Below, piece after piece: positions 54,007-64,000 of a stretch of DNA of 64,000 nt. A program made the translations under genes and the position numbers. The stretch is from Clarkia xantiana subsp. parviflora. Lineage: Eukaryota > Streptophyta > Magnoliopsida > Myrtales > Onagraceae. The notes under the pieces were generated by a model that worked only from the letters and a program-made list of their open reading frames with translations, searched no databases and was not told the DNA's origin. Location: NCBI GenBank assembly GCA_036873135.1, contig JAPTYO010000009.1, positions 29,781,756 through 29,845,755 on the forward strand, written 5' to 3'. Positions within the stretch are counted from its first letter, which is position 1; each line of letters opens with the position of its first letter.

Positions 54007-54740
54007 AGTCGAACTCGACTCGTTTAAATAAATTAAAATAAAAATTGAGTTGCATGTTGTGTAAACTTTTAATTCAATGAACATTTATGTCATAATGTCG
54101 CCATTGACTCGTTGTCTATAACAAAAATCATTTATAATTATATATATATTAAAAGAATATATGCAGTTTATTCTTTAATAATTTATTATATTTGTGTACA
54201 TATGTTACAAATATATAAATATCATTCATTTCAAAATGTCTTCATATGTACTTTTGCATTGAAATTTGAAACAAGCGTGTGTAAATTAGGAAAAGAAGTA
54301 GATAAAAGTTATATATCTTTAAGGAATATATTCAAAAAATATAATATTAGTATATAGTAAATAAAAGTAAATGAATATATTTATATGCATTAAAATTATA
54401 TAATATTGTTTGATGCATGTGCATTTTTATAATAAAAGAAATCAAAACAAATGTATATTTCCTTTTAATATATCTAAAAAAAAGTTTTGAAAAAAGTATG
54501 TTAATAAATAATATAAGAAAATTTTCATTTACGTTAAATTCTGCAACACGCTCATATAATAACTAGTTAAATAAAATCTTATTTTAGTATTTCATTATAC
54601 TAGCTACTAAATTATAATAATACTAAAAATATGTATCCATTGTGACACGTGTCATGTGATTGGGCAAGATTTTCAAATTTCCAAACAGTAGTTAGTGTCA
54701 CTTAGTTGGTATATCAACCCTAGTTGTAATTAACCCAAAT
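54007..54740. other. CACTA interior, right part
   Basis: AT-rich, no coding recognised. Confidence 0.4.
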
Positions 54741-54989
54741 GCTACTTATAAAATTTCCAACAGATTACTATTTGTTGGAGAAGTCGTTGGAATCTAAAAA
54801 TTTCCAACGGATCTCCAACAGATAGGTGCTGGTTGGAAAAATCTGTTGGAAGCTGTTGGAAAATCTGTTGGAAACTTACTATTTTTATATCTGTTGGAAG
54901 CTGTTGGAAATCCGTCGGAAATTTCCAACAGATTGTGCCTGTTGGAAAGCAATCTGTTGCTGATACCCTGTTTTCTTGTAGTGATGGTT

Positions 54990-55477
54990 GGTTGGCATAA
55001 GTGAAGATTGCCTGGTTTCGATGTCTTCCCAGATCAATCAAACAACCAAATGCTCCAAGTAAGTATAACTTGGTTCTTAGATCATGCAGTAAAGTGGACC
55101 GATTCCAAACCAAGGCGTATTTGAATCAAATATCAATTTATATACAAAAACCAAACACACAAAGAGCACTCGATAAATTAAGACAACCAAATTGACCTTC
55201 TTAGTGTTATTTTATTGCCAAACAATCTTAGTAAAAGATAAATATGACAGTTAGATGGAATATATATATTTGATGCATTTTAAAAATACATGTTTAATTG
55301 CATTTTTTTTACCTTATCTATTACCACCATGTAAGTGACAGAAGCTTACACAATTAGTCAAGATAGAAAGTACAATCTATTTATTTTTCCTTTCTGATTA
55401 ATATTTATTTTATTCGTCAAATCATGGAAATAAGACTTATTAAAAAATGACATACAAATTCATGGAAATGATGAATC
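54990..55477. other. AT-rich host-like DNA
   Basis: A 64-codon plus-strand frame near 55001-55195 has no recognised domain. Nothing else is seen. Confidence 0.35.
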
Positions 55478-56465
55478 TATAAGAGAATAAGATATATTAT
55501 AGATAAATATAATATATGGTATCAGAGCCTTTCTAACTCCAACGAGTACAACTTACAAGCCGTCGCCCACCATCGCCGCTGTTCAGGGGCGGTCGGCACC
55601 GCCCTCAACTATGAAGATGTCATGCCGGCCGCCCCCTGGCCAATTCTAATTTCAGTTTTTTTTTTCTTCTTTCTTTTCTAATAAGACAATAAATCCCTGC
55701 TTCCGTATCGACGATTTCTGCACCGATTTTTTGGTACCCGCTCCAACGAGCGTAATTTTTTTATCGGCCCATGCTCATAGCGGTATTTCTATCTACCAGC
55801 ATCCTCGATCCTACTAGCTCCAACGAGCGAAAGTATCTGATCGCAACACCTGAGGACTCTTCCGTGGCTCCGTGACTAGCTTCAAGTTTTTGATTGAGAC
55901 TTCCTGCCTTTTTGCTGCCTTTTTTGCTGCTTTTTTTTGGAATTAAGAGGTTTGCTCCAACGAGCAAATTCACCTCCGTCGTTTACTTATCGTTTACCAA
56001 CGTGAACATCGCGTGACCAGAAGCATCCTGACCGACTGGACTTCTCCGGGTCTCCGCCATTGCTGACTGGACCTCCGGGCTACCGCCGTGCCGACTGGAT
56101 GGATATTTCCAGGCTACCGCCGTGCCGACTGGACATCTCCGAGCTTCCGCCGTTGCCGATTGGACCTCTTCGGGCATCCTCCGATGAAGACTGGACTATT
56201 GGGGCATTCATTAATATTCTTCGTATCAAGATCGGCATTCTTGTCAGAACGTCCGTTTTGCGGGGGCGTATAAGGGAATAAGATATATTATAGATAAATA
56301 TATCTTATTATATTTAGATAAATATATCTAGATTAGGAATAGATATATTCTTAGTATATTATCAGATTATGTTTCTTATTATATTGCTATAGATATAGTC
56401 TTGTATCTATATATATAGGTACATGTACTCAACCCTAAATAAAGATCAATAATACAATTCTCATT
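55478..56465 (+). mobile_element. Small copia-derived element with reduced 5' LTR
   Basis: PBS TGGTATCAGAGCC at 55517-55529 and a polypurine tract TTTGCGGGGGCG at 56257-56268 define the sense. The right LTR starts TATAAGGGAATAAGATATAT (56269); only its first about 35 bp and last few bases are kept at the left (55478-55516), so the 5' LTR is internally deleted. The core has no gag/pol domain but repeats CTCCAACGAG four times (55549, 55741, 55809, 55953) and GCCGTGCCGACTGGA-like units at 56030-56170. Confidence 0.6.
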
Positions 56466-56469
56466 ATTC

Positions 56470-57090
56470 TATAGAATCTTGATGCATTAATATAAGAAAT
56501 CATTCATGCCATATGAGCATTTTGACGAGCATCCGAAAGGCATAAGAAACATTCAGGGCATCAATTCTCAAACGATGGGAAAGATGAAGGGAAGCATACC
56601 CGAAAGATGCGAGTGACCGCTTTATTAAGTTATGACTATCTAAATATGTGGTTTCTGGTCGGCATAATGTGTAGCGGAATGTGCCACGAAATACTGCGAT
56701 ATGTACAAATTGAATACACATTATATGGAATTTGCATAACGAGTAACAACAAATGAAAAGAGAGTTGGAGCAAATAATGAATCGAGGGGTTACCTGCTTG
56801 ATTTTTCAAATGAGAATCGTCAATGTTAAGAGGAACATCGGCAGTTGAATTGCAATCAATTTTAAATAAGACATCGAGAGTGGAATAATAGAGAAAGGGG
56901 AGTAAATAAGTAAAAAGAAGATAAATAAACTGGGAATTAGAATTGGAAGTAATTTTTGGGTGAGCCAAAAAAGTGAAAATAATTAGAGTGTGAGGACAAA
57001 AAAGGGTGAAGATAAATTTGAATATTCAGTTTTTTATTTGTGTAATAAATAATAGATATAAGTAAAGAAAAAAGCTTCATGTTCAAGGTA
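56470..57090. other. AT-rich host-like DNA, no gene seen
   Basis: Short frames only; it forms the left flank of element E. Confidence 0.4.
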
Positions 57091-57095
57091 GTCTA

Positions 57096-57428
57096 TCTGG
57101 AATTTTGGATTGAACAAGAAACGAAGGGTTTGAGAGAAAACCCTAGAGCTATCGGGAAGAGAAACAGTCACTCAAGGGCTCATCGAGACAATTCCTTCAA
57201 TTGGTGTCTCTCCTCCTTAAAACCTAATAACTAAGGATCAAAACATTCAATACAACCCTTAGTTTGAATAATATGAAAACTGGTCCCTAAACAAACCAGA
57301 ACAATAAAGGCTGACAGAAGCCCAAACATAGCAATACCAGAACAAGCCCAATACACTATAAACAACCTACTAAAACACCAGCCCAACTTGCTTAATCTTC
57401 ACATCAGCCCAGCTTGCTTAACTTCACA
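57096..57428 (-). repeat. Element E 3' LTR
   Basis: 333 bp, TCTGGAATTTTGG ... AACTTCACA on the plus strand. Confidence 0.95.
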
Positions 57429-57460
57429 CTCCCCCTCAAGCGCAGGCTGCAACTTGTTCA

Positions 57461-59431
57461 TTAATCAGGAAGCTCCCCCTGTCCCTTGTAAACATTCTTC
57501 ATTCCAATTCTGACAGAGAGATACTCATGTTGATGCCTGCCTAAGGCTTTTGTAAACAAGTCTGCAAGTTGTTCTCCTGATTTAACATACTTAAACTGCA
57601 AAACACCACGCATAAATAAATCTCGTACAAAATGACAGTCTACTTCTATGTGCTTAGTTCTTTCGTGGAATACGGGATTTGAAGCAATCTGAATAGCAGA
57701 TTTATTGTCACAGTACAAAACAACAGGATTTTTTTGCTCAAATCCCAATTCCTTCAAAAGATTCCTAAGCCAAATAATTTCACGAGAAACCTGTCCCAAA
57801 CTACGGTATTCTGCTTCTGCAGAAGAAGTCGAAACAGTTTCCTGTTTCTTTACCTTCCAGGATACAAGAGATTTACCAACCTTGATGCAATAACCAGTGA
57901 CCGACCTTCTTGTCATAGGAGAAGTTGCCCAATCACTATCACTAAAACCAGTCAAGCTTGGAATAGAATCAGAGTGGAGCAAAATACCTTTTCCAGGCTC
58001 ATTCTTAATATACCTGATAACCCTTAAAGCAGAGTCAAAATGAGATTTCTTTGGAACATTCATAAACTGACTCAGATATTGGACCGCAAAAGAAATATCA
58101 GGTCTCGTCATAGTCAGATATAATAACTTCCCCACAAGCCTTCTATAAGAACTAACATCAGAAATGATAAAATCATCAGAATTAATTTTCAAGTGATCAT
58201 CACAGTCCTTAGTAGTCAACCTTAAGTTAACATCCATAGGAGTTTTTGAAGGCTTACAACCACTCAGACCAACCTCATCAATCATTTGCAAGGCATATTT
58301 CCTTTGACTTAAAACAATCCCCTTTTCAGATCGAAGAACCTCAATACCTAGAAAGAATTTTAAATCTCCAAGGTCCTTCATTTTAAAACTGCTTTCTAAA
58401 ACACTTTTTAATTCCTTAACCAAATTTGAACTATTTCCAGAAATCAGAATATCATCAACATAGACTAGTAAAACCACAAATTCTGATCCCCTTCTTTTTG
58501 TAAACATGGAATAGTCCAATTTTGACTGTAAAAAACCAGAATTTAAAAGTGTCTCAGATAACTTTAAGTTCCATTGTCTTGAGGCTTGTTTTAAACCATA
58601 CAGTGATTTGCGTAATCGACAAACTAAGTTCCCCTGCTGATTACCAAATCCCTGTGGAATGTGCATATAAACTTCCTCATCTAAATCCCCTTGCAAGAAA
58701 GCATTATAAACGTCCATTTGGTATAAATGCCAATTTTCAATGGCAGCTAGGGCTAAAACAGTGCGAACAGTATTCATTTTTGCAACGGGGGAAAAGGTCT
58801 CATGATAGTCAACACCATATTTCTGTTTAAAACCCTTAGCTACCAATCTTGCCTTAAAACGCTCTAAACTACCATCAGCTTTAAATTTAATCTTATAAAC
58901 CCATTTGCATCCAATGGCAGATTTACCTGGTGGTAGAGGAACGAGATCCCAAGTTCCATTTGATTCCATGGCATCCACTTCTTCCTTCATTGTCTGTATC
59001 CAAGACTTATTCTGCACGGCTTCCTCATAAGAATTAGGCTCAGTCATCTCAGAAACAGAATTCACAAAGCATTTATATGCATCAGATATATGATGGTAAG
59101 AAACAAAATTATTCATAGGATATAATGATGAAGTTGACTGGCCAACAATATAATCATCAAGTTTGCTAGGAGTTCTAATAACCCGTCCAGATCTTGTCAT
59201 TCTGTGAGCTACCTGTTCTGCATCTTCATGGTCAGAAAAAACAGGATCATTAGTAATAACAGGTCCATCAGAACCATCCTGAGTAGAAGATGGATCATCA
59301 TTTGGATAGAGTTCATCAATAGACTCAGAATTAGGAAAAGATTCCTCATCATTGTCTGTATTCTGGGTCTCAATATGGACTGATGGTTGGTCAGAATTGA
59401 CATGAATATTGGAATCATCATACTCAACCAT
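57461..59431 (-). CDS. Element E reverse transcriptase and RNase H, open
   Basis: 656 codons. Residues 1-130 are the acidic linker after integrase. RT about 150-400 begins around SWIQTMKEEVDAM, with WVYKIKFKADGSLERFKARLVAKG, YQMDVYNAFLQGDL and YVDD at 324-327. RNase H about 490-640 has FSDSDWATSP, SSAEAEYRSL, YCDNKSAI and HIEVDCHFVRD, and the usual ending QLADLFTKALGR. All catalytic residues are visible. The frame begins after the fourth frameshift (about 59432), so it is not joined to integrase; its ATG at 59431 is the methionine after that frameshift and probably not a natural start. Confidence 0.9.
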   Translation of the reverse strand: MVEYDDSNIHVNSDQPSVHIETQNTDNDEESFPNSESIDELYPNDDPSSTQDGSDGPVITNDPVFSDHEDAEQVAHRMTRSGRVIRTPSKLDDYIVGQSTSSLYPMNNFVSYHHISDAYKCFVNSVSEMTEPNSYEEAVQNKSWIQTMKEEVDAMESNGTWDLVPLPPGKSAIGCKWVYKIKFKADGSLERFKARLVAKGFKQKYGVDYHETFSPVAKMNTVRTVLALAAIENWHLYQMDVYNAFLQGDLDEEVYMHIPQGFGNQQGNLVCRLRKSLYGLKQASRQWNLKLSETLLNSGFLQSKLDYSMFTKRRGSEFVVLLVYVDDILISGNSSNLVKELKSVLESSFKMKDLGDLKFFLGIEVLRSEKGIVLSQRKYALQMIDEVGLSGCKPSKTPMDVNLRLTTKDCDDHLKINSDDFIISDVSSYRRLVGKLLYLTMTRPDISFAVQYLSQFMNVPKKSHFDSALRVIRYIKNEPGKGILLHSDSIPSLTGFSDSDWATSPMTRRSVTGYCIKVGKSLVSWKVKKQETVSTSSAEAEYRSLGQVSREIIWLRNLLKELGFEQKNPVVLYCDNKSAIQIASNPVFHERTKHIEVDCHFVRDLFMRGVLQFKYVKSGEQLADLFTKALGRHQHEYLSVRIGMKNVYKGQGELPD

Positions 59432-59432
59432 C

Positions 59433-60082
59433 CTAGGATAGGCAACTGATCAACTTGCTTCTTTGCAAAAGGGAAAATGTGTTCTCGAAAAATCACATCT
59501 CTAGAAAAAAAAGATTTTCTTGTTAATAAGATCATAAAGTTTGTAACCTTTCTTAGTATCAGAATATCCCAAGAAAATGGATGGTATTGCCCTAGAAGCA
59601 AGTTTATCAGCCACAACTAAATCTTTAGCATAGGCTAGACACCCAAAAACTCTAAGATAATGAATATTTACAGGTTTTCCCTTTATAATTTCCAAAGGAC
59701 ACTTTCCTTCAAGAAGTTGAGATGGCATTAGGTTTATTAAATGGCAAGCAGTTAAGATGGAGTCTCCCCAGAAAATGTTAGGAAGGGAGGACTGTAATAT
59801 TAATGCCCTAGCAACTTCAAGGAGATGCCTGTGCTTCCTCTCAACTCTCCCATTCTGCTGTGGGGTGTATGAATAAGAAGTCTGATGTATAATTCCCTTT
59901 TGTTTAAAGAAAGAATTTAGTTGCTCATTGAGGAATTCACCCCCATTGTCTGTTCTAAATACCTTGACACATTTCTCAAATTGGTTTTGAATCATGGCAA
60001 CAAACTCTTTTAGAACAATAGGGACATCAGACTTAAATTGTATTAAGAACACCCAAGTCAGACGAGAAAAATCATCAACCAA
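59433..60082 (-). pseudogene. Element E integrase core and C-terminal part, with frameshifts
   Basis: From 60082 it reads VDDFSRLTWVFLIQFKSD with the second Asp in FRTDNGGEF and Glu in NGRVERKH, 35 residues between them (D,D-35-E), then WGDSILTACHLIN and GYSDTKKGYKLYD. A one-base gain in a T-run (8 T at about 59506-59513) ends the frame at 59501; the reading continues in the next frame (SRDVIFREHIFPF) until a one-base loss near 59434. Confidence 0.85.
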
Positions 60083-60084
60083 GG

Positions 60085-60435
60085 TTAGGAAAAAAAACGT
60101 TTGTTATCATAGGTTGGTTGATGATAGGGGCCCCAGACATCTGCATGGACAAGAGAAAAAATAGAATCTGCCTTTGAATCTGAAATAGGAAAAGGAGGTC
60201 TAGTGATTTTAGCTTTGGGGCAAATGCTGCAATTCTGGAAATCAGAAGCTTTATTCTCATTATCATTTAAAGAAACAATATGTTGCATACACTTGGAGGA
60301 TGCATGACCTAACCTTTGGTGCCATAACATCCTTGTATTCTTGATAGAGGTAAGAGCAACATGCTTATTGGAAAAAAAAACTTTTGAGGAAGTAAAGCCC
60401 TGATTTCTCAAAACCATTCCCCAAGACCCTCCCAC
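60085..60435 (-). pseudogene. Element E integrase N-terminal part (zinc finger)
   Basis: Contains the GAG-pre-integrase/HHCC region (MLWHQRLGHASSK ... CSICPKAK) and the first catalytic Asp (VHADVWGPY). It is separated from gag-protease by one extra T in a run of nine (60372-60380) and from the rest of integrase by a change in a run of eight T (about 60090-60097). Confidence 0.85.
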
Positions 60436-61957
60436 TTGAGAGGTCCTGCAGGATAAAAAATTTAGGAAAAAAAATTGCAGAACAATTCAAATCATTTGTT
60501 AACTTTGAAACAGACAACAGATTATATTTGAAATCAGATAAATGTAGTACATTCTGCAATTTTTTATTTTTGTCAATATAAAAATCCCCAATGCTATCCA
60601 CACTAGAATATTTCCCATTGGGTAGTTGAACCCTGGAGCCTAACTCTGGTTTTTTATTTGAAATCCATTCTGACTTACATGTCATATGGTTAGTCGCTCC
60701 AGTATCAATTATCCAATGATTAGATATGTCAAAACCAGAAGAAAAGGAAGTCATACTGGCAGCAGCTGAAGAGCCTGCATTCATGGTAGCAGATGGATTG
60801 ATATTGCTGCCATTCTTTGCAAAGCTTTGAAGGAGCTTCTCAAATTGTTCCTGAGTGAAAGTGATGTGGTTGTCCTGTCCAGACCCTCCAACTGTTGTAT
60901 TATTGGCTTCAGATAGGTTGTCATCCATGCTGCCAATCACTGAGGTAGCACTGGATTTTGCAACCGTAGCTTTGGCCTTCTGGAGATCACGAAGTTTGAA
61001 ACAGTTGTCTTTGCAGTGGCCCTTCTTTTTACAAAAATCACATCCCTTGGCATAACACCTCTCCACTACATGTCCCTTTTTGTGACAGAATTCACACTCA
61101 GAGTTGGCATATGGATTCAAAGTCTTCTTAATCTTCTCTGGATTGGTGGTCACATTAGCCAAGATAGAAGAACCTCCAGAAGAAATATCTGAGGTAACAA
61201 TTTTGTGGTTCTCTTCTTGAATCAACATGCTATAGGCTTGAGTGACAGAGGGTAATGGACTCCAGAGAAGCAGTTGACTTCTAACAGCTGAGTAGCTGTC
61301 GTTTAATCCCATCAAAAATTGGAAAAGCCTTTTATTGTCTCTGTGTTCAAGGTGTTTCTTGAACTCACTCCCTTGAATAAAGGGCAGATTACAGGAAGCA
61401 TCATACTCTGCCCAAAGGTGCTTCAGCTTGGTGTAAAAGACGGTGAGGTCATATAGGCCCTGCCTGGTCATTACTATTTCTCTATGCAATTGATATGTCT
61501 TTGACCCATTCTTTTTGTCGAAGCTCTCTTTTAAATCATTCCAGGTGAGGCACGCATTTTCACAGTACATAATACTATCACCAAGATCTCGAGAAACAGA
61601 GTTTAGTATCCATCCAAATACCACAGAATTACAACGGTCCCAAAGATCGTGTAAAGACGGATCAAACTTATCACGAGCACAGATACCAGTCACGAACCCT
61701 AGCTTATTTTTTCCGTGTAAAGAGATAAACATAGCACGGCTCCATCTAGGGTAGTCATCAATGCTAGTGAGGGTAACAGAGACCAGATGCATACCAGGAT
61801 GATCCGTCGGATGAAGATACAACGGGTGATGTGGATGAACATCAGGAAACTCGTCATCACCGATCATCTTCTTCTTCCCGGTTGTGATAATCGCCATCTC
61901 TTCGGGAGTTTTGGACGAAGCCAATTGAGGAATTACCTTTGCCGTTTCATCAGCCAT
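60365..61957 (-). CDS. gag: Element E Gag and protease
   Basis: 530 codons from ATG, about 138 nt after the LTR. Residues 40-250 are the copia gag core (HPLYLHPTDHPGMHLV, FVTGICARDKFD, LMGLNDSYSAVRSQLL). Two zinc knuckles, CEFCHKKGHVVERC (288-301) and CDFCKKKGHCKDNC (306-319), both fit C-x2-C-x4-H-x4-C. The protease active site is WIIDTGATNHM with Asp418. The last residues FFFQ come from the frameshift in the T-run. Confidence 0.92.
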   Translation of the reverse strand: MADETAKVIPQLASSKTPEEMAIITTGKKKMIGDDEFPDVHPHHPLYLHPTDHPGMHLVSVTLTSIDDYPRWSRAMFISLHGKNKLGFVTGICARDKFDPSLHDLWDRCNSVVFGWILNSVSRDLGDSIMYCENACLTWNDLKESFDKKNGSKTYQLHREIVMTRQGLYDLTVFYTKLKHLWAEYDASCNLPFIQGSEFKKHLEHRDNKRLFQFLMGLNDSYSAVRSQLLLWSPLPSVTQAYSMLIQEENHKIVTSDISSGGSSILANVTTNPEKIKKTLNPYANSECEFCHKKGHVVERCYAKGCDFCKKKGHCKDNCFKLRDLQKAKATVAKSSATSVIGSMDDNLSEANNTTVGGSGQDNHITFTQEQFEKLLQSFAKNGSNINPSATMNAGSSAAASMTSFSSGFDISNHWIIDTGATNHMTCKSEWISNKKPELGSRVQLPNGKYSSVDSIGDFYIDKNKKLQNVLHLSDFKYNLLSVSKLTNDLNCSAIFFPKFFILQDLSSGRVLGNGFEKSGLYFLKSFFFQ

Positions 61958-62082
61958 CGTAAGTGGAGCAACAAATCAACGAAGATCGAATCGTTTGGGA
62001 TAGAGGAATAGTGGTGAGGAAGAACAATCGTAGACCCGGAAGCAAGGATCACATGGAGAAAACGAAACGAGAAACCGTTTGA

Positions 62083-62095
62083 GGCTCTGATACCA
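62083..62095 (-). promoter_or_regulatory. Element E primer-binding site
   Basis: Minus strand TGGTATCAGAGCC, complementary to the 3' end of initiator tRNA-Met, with no spacer from the LTR. Confidence 0.9.
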
Positions 62096-62429
62096 TCTGG
62101 AATTTTGGATTGAACAAGAAACGAAGGGTTTGAGAGAAAACCCTAGAACTATCGTGGAAGAGAAACAGTCACTCAAGGGCTCATCGAGACAATTCCTTCA
62201 ATTGGTGTCTCTCCTCCTTAAAACCTAATAACTAAGGATCAAAACATTCAATACAACCCTTAGTTTGAATAATATGAAAACTGGTCCCTAAACAAACCAG
62301 AACAATAAAGGCTGACAGAAGCCCAAACATAGCAATACCAGAACAAGCCCAATACACCATAAACAACCTACTAAAACACCAGCCCAACTTGCTTAATCTT
62401 CACATCAGCCCAGCTTGCTTAACTTCACA
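62096..62429 (-). repeat. Element E 5' LTR
   Basis: 334 bp; about 99% identical to the 3' LTR. Confidence 0.95.
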
Positions 62430-62475
62430 GTCTACCCAATTTTGGACAAGATCGACCACGCAAGATAGCCTCAGA

Positions 62476-62476
<1 letters not shown>

Positions 62477-62506
<30 letters not shown>
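62477..62506. repeat. Poly(A) run of about 30 bp
   Basis: Homopolymer A just right of element E. No retroposon body could be recognised next to it. Confidence 0.8.
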
Positions 62507-62509
<3 letters not shown>

Positions 62510-62795
62510 AGACACTACTCTCCAACGTTATTAATTGTCGTCGTCTCCTTTTAATTTTACTATACTGTCTAGCACGCAACTCGTTTGTCTTTATTGTCAC
62601 CACATAGATTTTGCATCAACGCATGCATGGTGTATAGTGACGTAAAATAGCATCAACTAATTAATGATCATTTCATTAAATAGTGTCAAAGTTCAGTTGA
62701 GCTGATCCATCCTCTTAATGATCCGAATCAATAATGAGATATGAAACATAATTTACACTATATATTATGTTTTGGTATGAACCCAATGTTGGTTG

Positions 62796-62796
<1 letters not shown>

Positions 62797-62881
<85 letters not shown>
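62797..62881. repeat. (TAA)n microsatellite, about 28 units
   Basis: Pure trinucleotide repeat. Frames through it give poly-Asn, poly-Leu or poly-Ile and are not genes. Confidence 0.95.
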
Positions 62882-63382
62882 CTGTATGTGTTCCTTGGAG
62901 CTAGGGTCGGCATGGAGAGGTGCATTGTGGTTATTGAGAATACAATCATTATACCACATTTTTTAAACTCATATATAACATAATTATAATTATTATGTAT
63001 GGTCATATTTTTTAGTACTACATATAACTGTAATCTTAATTGCAGTCTTCACTACAATTTTACTCATTTTCTTTAAACCACCTATGACCAAAATGATCGT
63101 AACAATACCAGTCGTAACTGAATTCATAATTGTATTTATAATCACATTCATAAAATAATGAATGGCTATGATGGGTGGTAAAAAAATGAACGGCTGAAAG
63201 AAATTTCTCAATGTTATGATATAGGTAAGTGACTAATTATTGTTATTATACGACTCTGAAGTGACTTAATTTTGAATTCAATAACTATAATCATTTCAGG
63301 AACAGAGCTCGCGACTATTATAACTGTATCGTACTATAGTAATGCGCGCGAGTAGTTTATATGTATAAATTATTATACATAA
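62882..63382. other. AT-rich host-like DNA, nothing recognised
   Basis: No gene or element end before the LTR start at 63383. Confidence 0.4.
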
Positions 63383-64000
63383 TGATGGATACTCGCCCAA
63401 TTCGGGTTCGTATTTATATTCCGGATTTCGTAAACACGTTAAAATCACATAAACGATTCGAAAACACGTCCCCGAGATTCAAAACGGTTCGGACGCGCGA
63501 CACACGCGCCCGGACCGGACCTCCGGTTGCTTTGGCAATCCGGACACCTCCTGGTTGCCTTGGCAATCCGGACACCTCCGGGTTGCCTTGGCAATCCGGA
63601 CACCTCCGGGTTGCCTTAGGGCAATCCGGAGGCGTCCGGATCGCCTCGGACGACCCGGAATACGTCGGGATCGTCCGAACCCGACGTAACCCGAGTCGTC
63701 GTCTGCAGCGCGCGTGTTCCATTTGTGTCACCACACTAAGTTAAAGTTTTCCAATAACCAACATTGATCAAACCAGACGACGGTTCACATTTTCCTTAAA
63801 ACCGGCGTCAAACCGCTCAAAAAACGGGATCGGTTATAAGGTTGCCTATAAATAGGGGATCTAGACCATTCATTTGGGGGTAATGTCACTGAGACTGGCT
63901 TAGGAGCTCTGACTTCTCTCTAGCTTTCTCTCTCTAGAATTCTCATTTAAGCATCGGAGAGAGCGCAACCAGCACCACCCCCCCTCTCTGTGGTGGTTAC
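63383..64000 (+). repeat. Tat-type LTR, truncated by the window edge
   Basis: Starts TGATGGATAC, as in the LTRs of B and C and like the LTR at 3060. A TATA box is at 63847 and AGCATCGGAGAGAG near the edge. No polypurine tract precedes it, so it is a 5' LTR on the plus strand or a solo LTR. A 29-bp tandem repeat (GGTTGCCTTGGCAATCCGGA + CACCTCC) of about four copies lies at 63522-63640. Confidence 0.7.
63847..63854 (+). promoter_or_regulatory. TATA box of the right-edge LTR
   Basis: TATAAATA in CCTATAAATAGGGG, same context as 3376. Confidence 0.55.

Larger units (their letters stand above)
48658..54983. mobile_element. CACTA (En/Spm) transposon, non-autonomous, with nested insertions
   Basis: About 6326 bp between CACTACAAGAAAACAGGG(C/T)ATCAGCAAC terminal inverted repeats that differ at one position. 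Subterminal regions (48670-48900 and 54750-54960) are dense in TTCCAACAGAT / ATCTGTTGGAA words, typical of CACTA. The 3-bp flanks are TGC and ATG; ATG occurs at 48654-48656, one base away from the left end, so the target duplication is only probable. No TNP1/TNP2 coding was recognised. The interior carries gene-like exons on the minus strand, an inverted LINE fragment and a complete hAT element. Confidence 0.8.
57096..62429 (-). mobile_element. Element E: Ty1/copia retrotransposon, young but frameshifted
   Basis: 5334 bp on the minus strand, TSD GTCTA (57091-57095 and 62430-62434), LTRs of 333 and 334 bp that differ by two substitutions and one inserted base. The PBS TGGTATCAGAGCC (initiator tRNA-Met) directly abuts the 5' LTR; the PPT TTGAGGGGGAG is at 57429-57439. 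The LTR ends TG...GA rather than TG...CA. Order gag-protease-integrase-RT-RNase H is as in copia. Four single-base frameshifts, three of them in T-runs of eight or nine, cut the polyprotein. Confidence 0.95.

Noticed and set aside
62741..62983. ORFs with long poly-Asn, poly-Leu or poly-Ile
   Set aside because: Translation of the (TAA)n microsatellite.

Overview
This is nuclear DNA from a flowering plant, most likely a eudicot. The intergenic DNA is AT-rich and carries TRIMs, MITEs, a CACTA element and large Ty3/gypsy elements of the Tat (dual RNase H) lineage. Nearly everything recognisable is transposable-element DNA. I see no convincing intact host gene, no tRNA or rRNA gene, and no bacterial-type feature.

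Layout. (1) 1-5433: two phase-matched exon-like segments on the minus strand, a degenerate tandem repeat, a plus-strand Tat-type 3' LTR (about 3060-3655) and a foldback Mutator-like element. (2) 5439-14020, element A: a complete but dead Tat element on the minus strand (TSD TTGTG). (3) 14659-24204, element B: a very young Tat element (TSD ATTTG) with one uninterrupted 1308-residue protease-RT-RNase H-aRNase H-integrase ORF and no gag. (4) 24451-40026, element D: an old, decayed Ty1/copia element on the plus strand (TSD TTATT), split by (5) element C, 26193-36654 (TSD ACGAT), a very young relative of B that has gag and protease but no RT, RNase H or integrase. (6) 40032-57090: host-like AT-rich DNA with a truncated hAT end, two more foldback MULEs with perfect 9-bp TSDs, a TRIM, a Helitron-like end, a 6.3-kb CACTA element holding captured exons, an inverted LINE fragment and a hAT element, and a second small copia derivative. 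(7) 57096-62429, element E: a young Ty1/copia element (TSD GTCTA) broken by four single-base frameshifts. (8) 62430-64000: simple repeats, then the start of another Tat-type LTR that runs off the window.

Most interesting reading. B and C share their LTR type, primer-binding site, 51-nt leader, 3' UTR, 3' tandem repeats and an antisense intron-containing gene, but their coding parts are reciprocal: B is Pol-only and C is Gag-(protease)-only. By eye each has LTRs identical apart from repeat and homopolymer length, so both moved recently although neither can do so alone. This suggests a two-component retrotransposon relying on complementation in trans. C also has an unusual Gag - protease - second Gag-like domain order, with the second Gag piece sitting where RT and integrase should be.

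Each of B and C carries, on the strand opposite to gag/pol, a spliced gene with conserved intron positions next to the 3' LTR; in C it starts with the plant 'putative gypsy type transposon' domain. A keeps only the last-exon part of such a gene.
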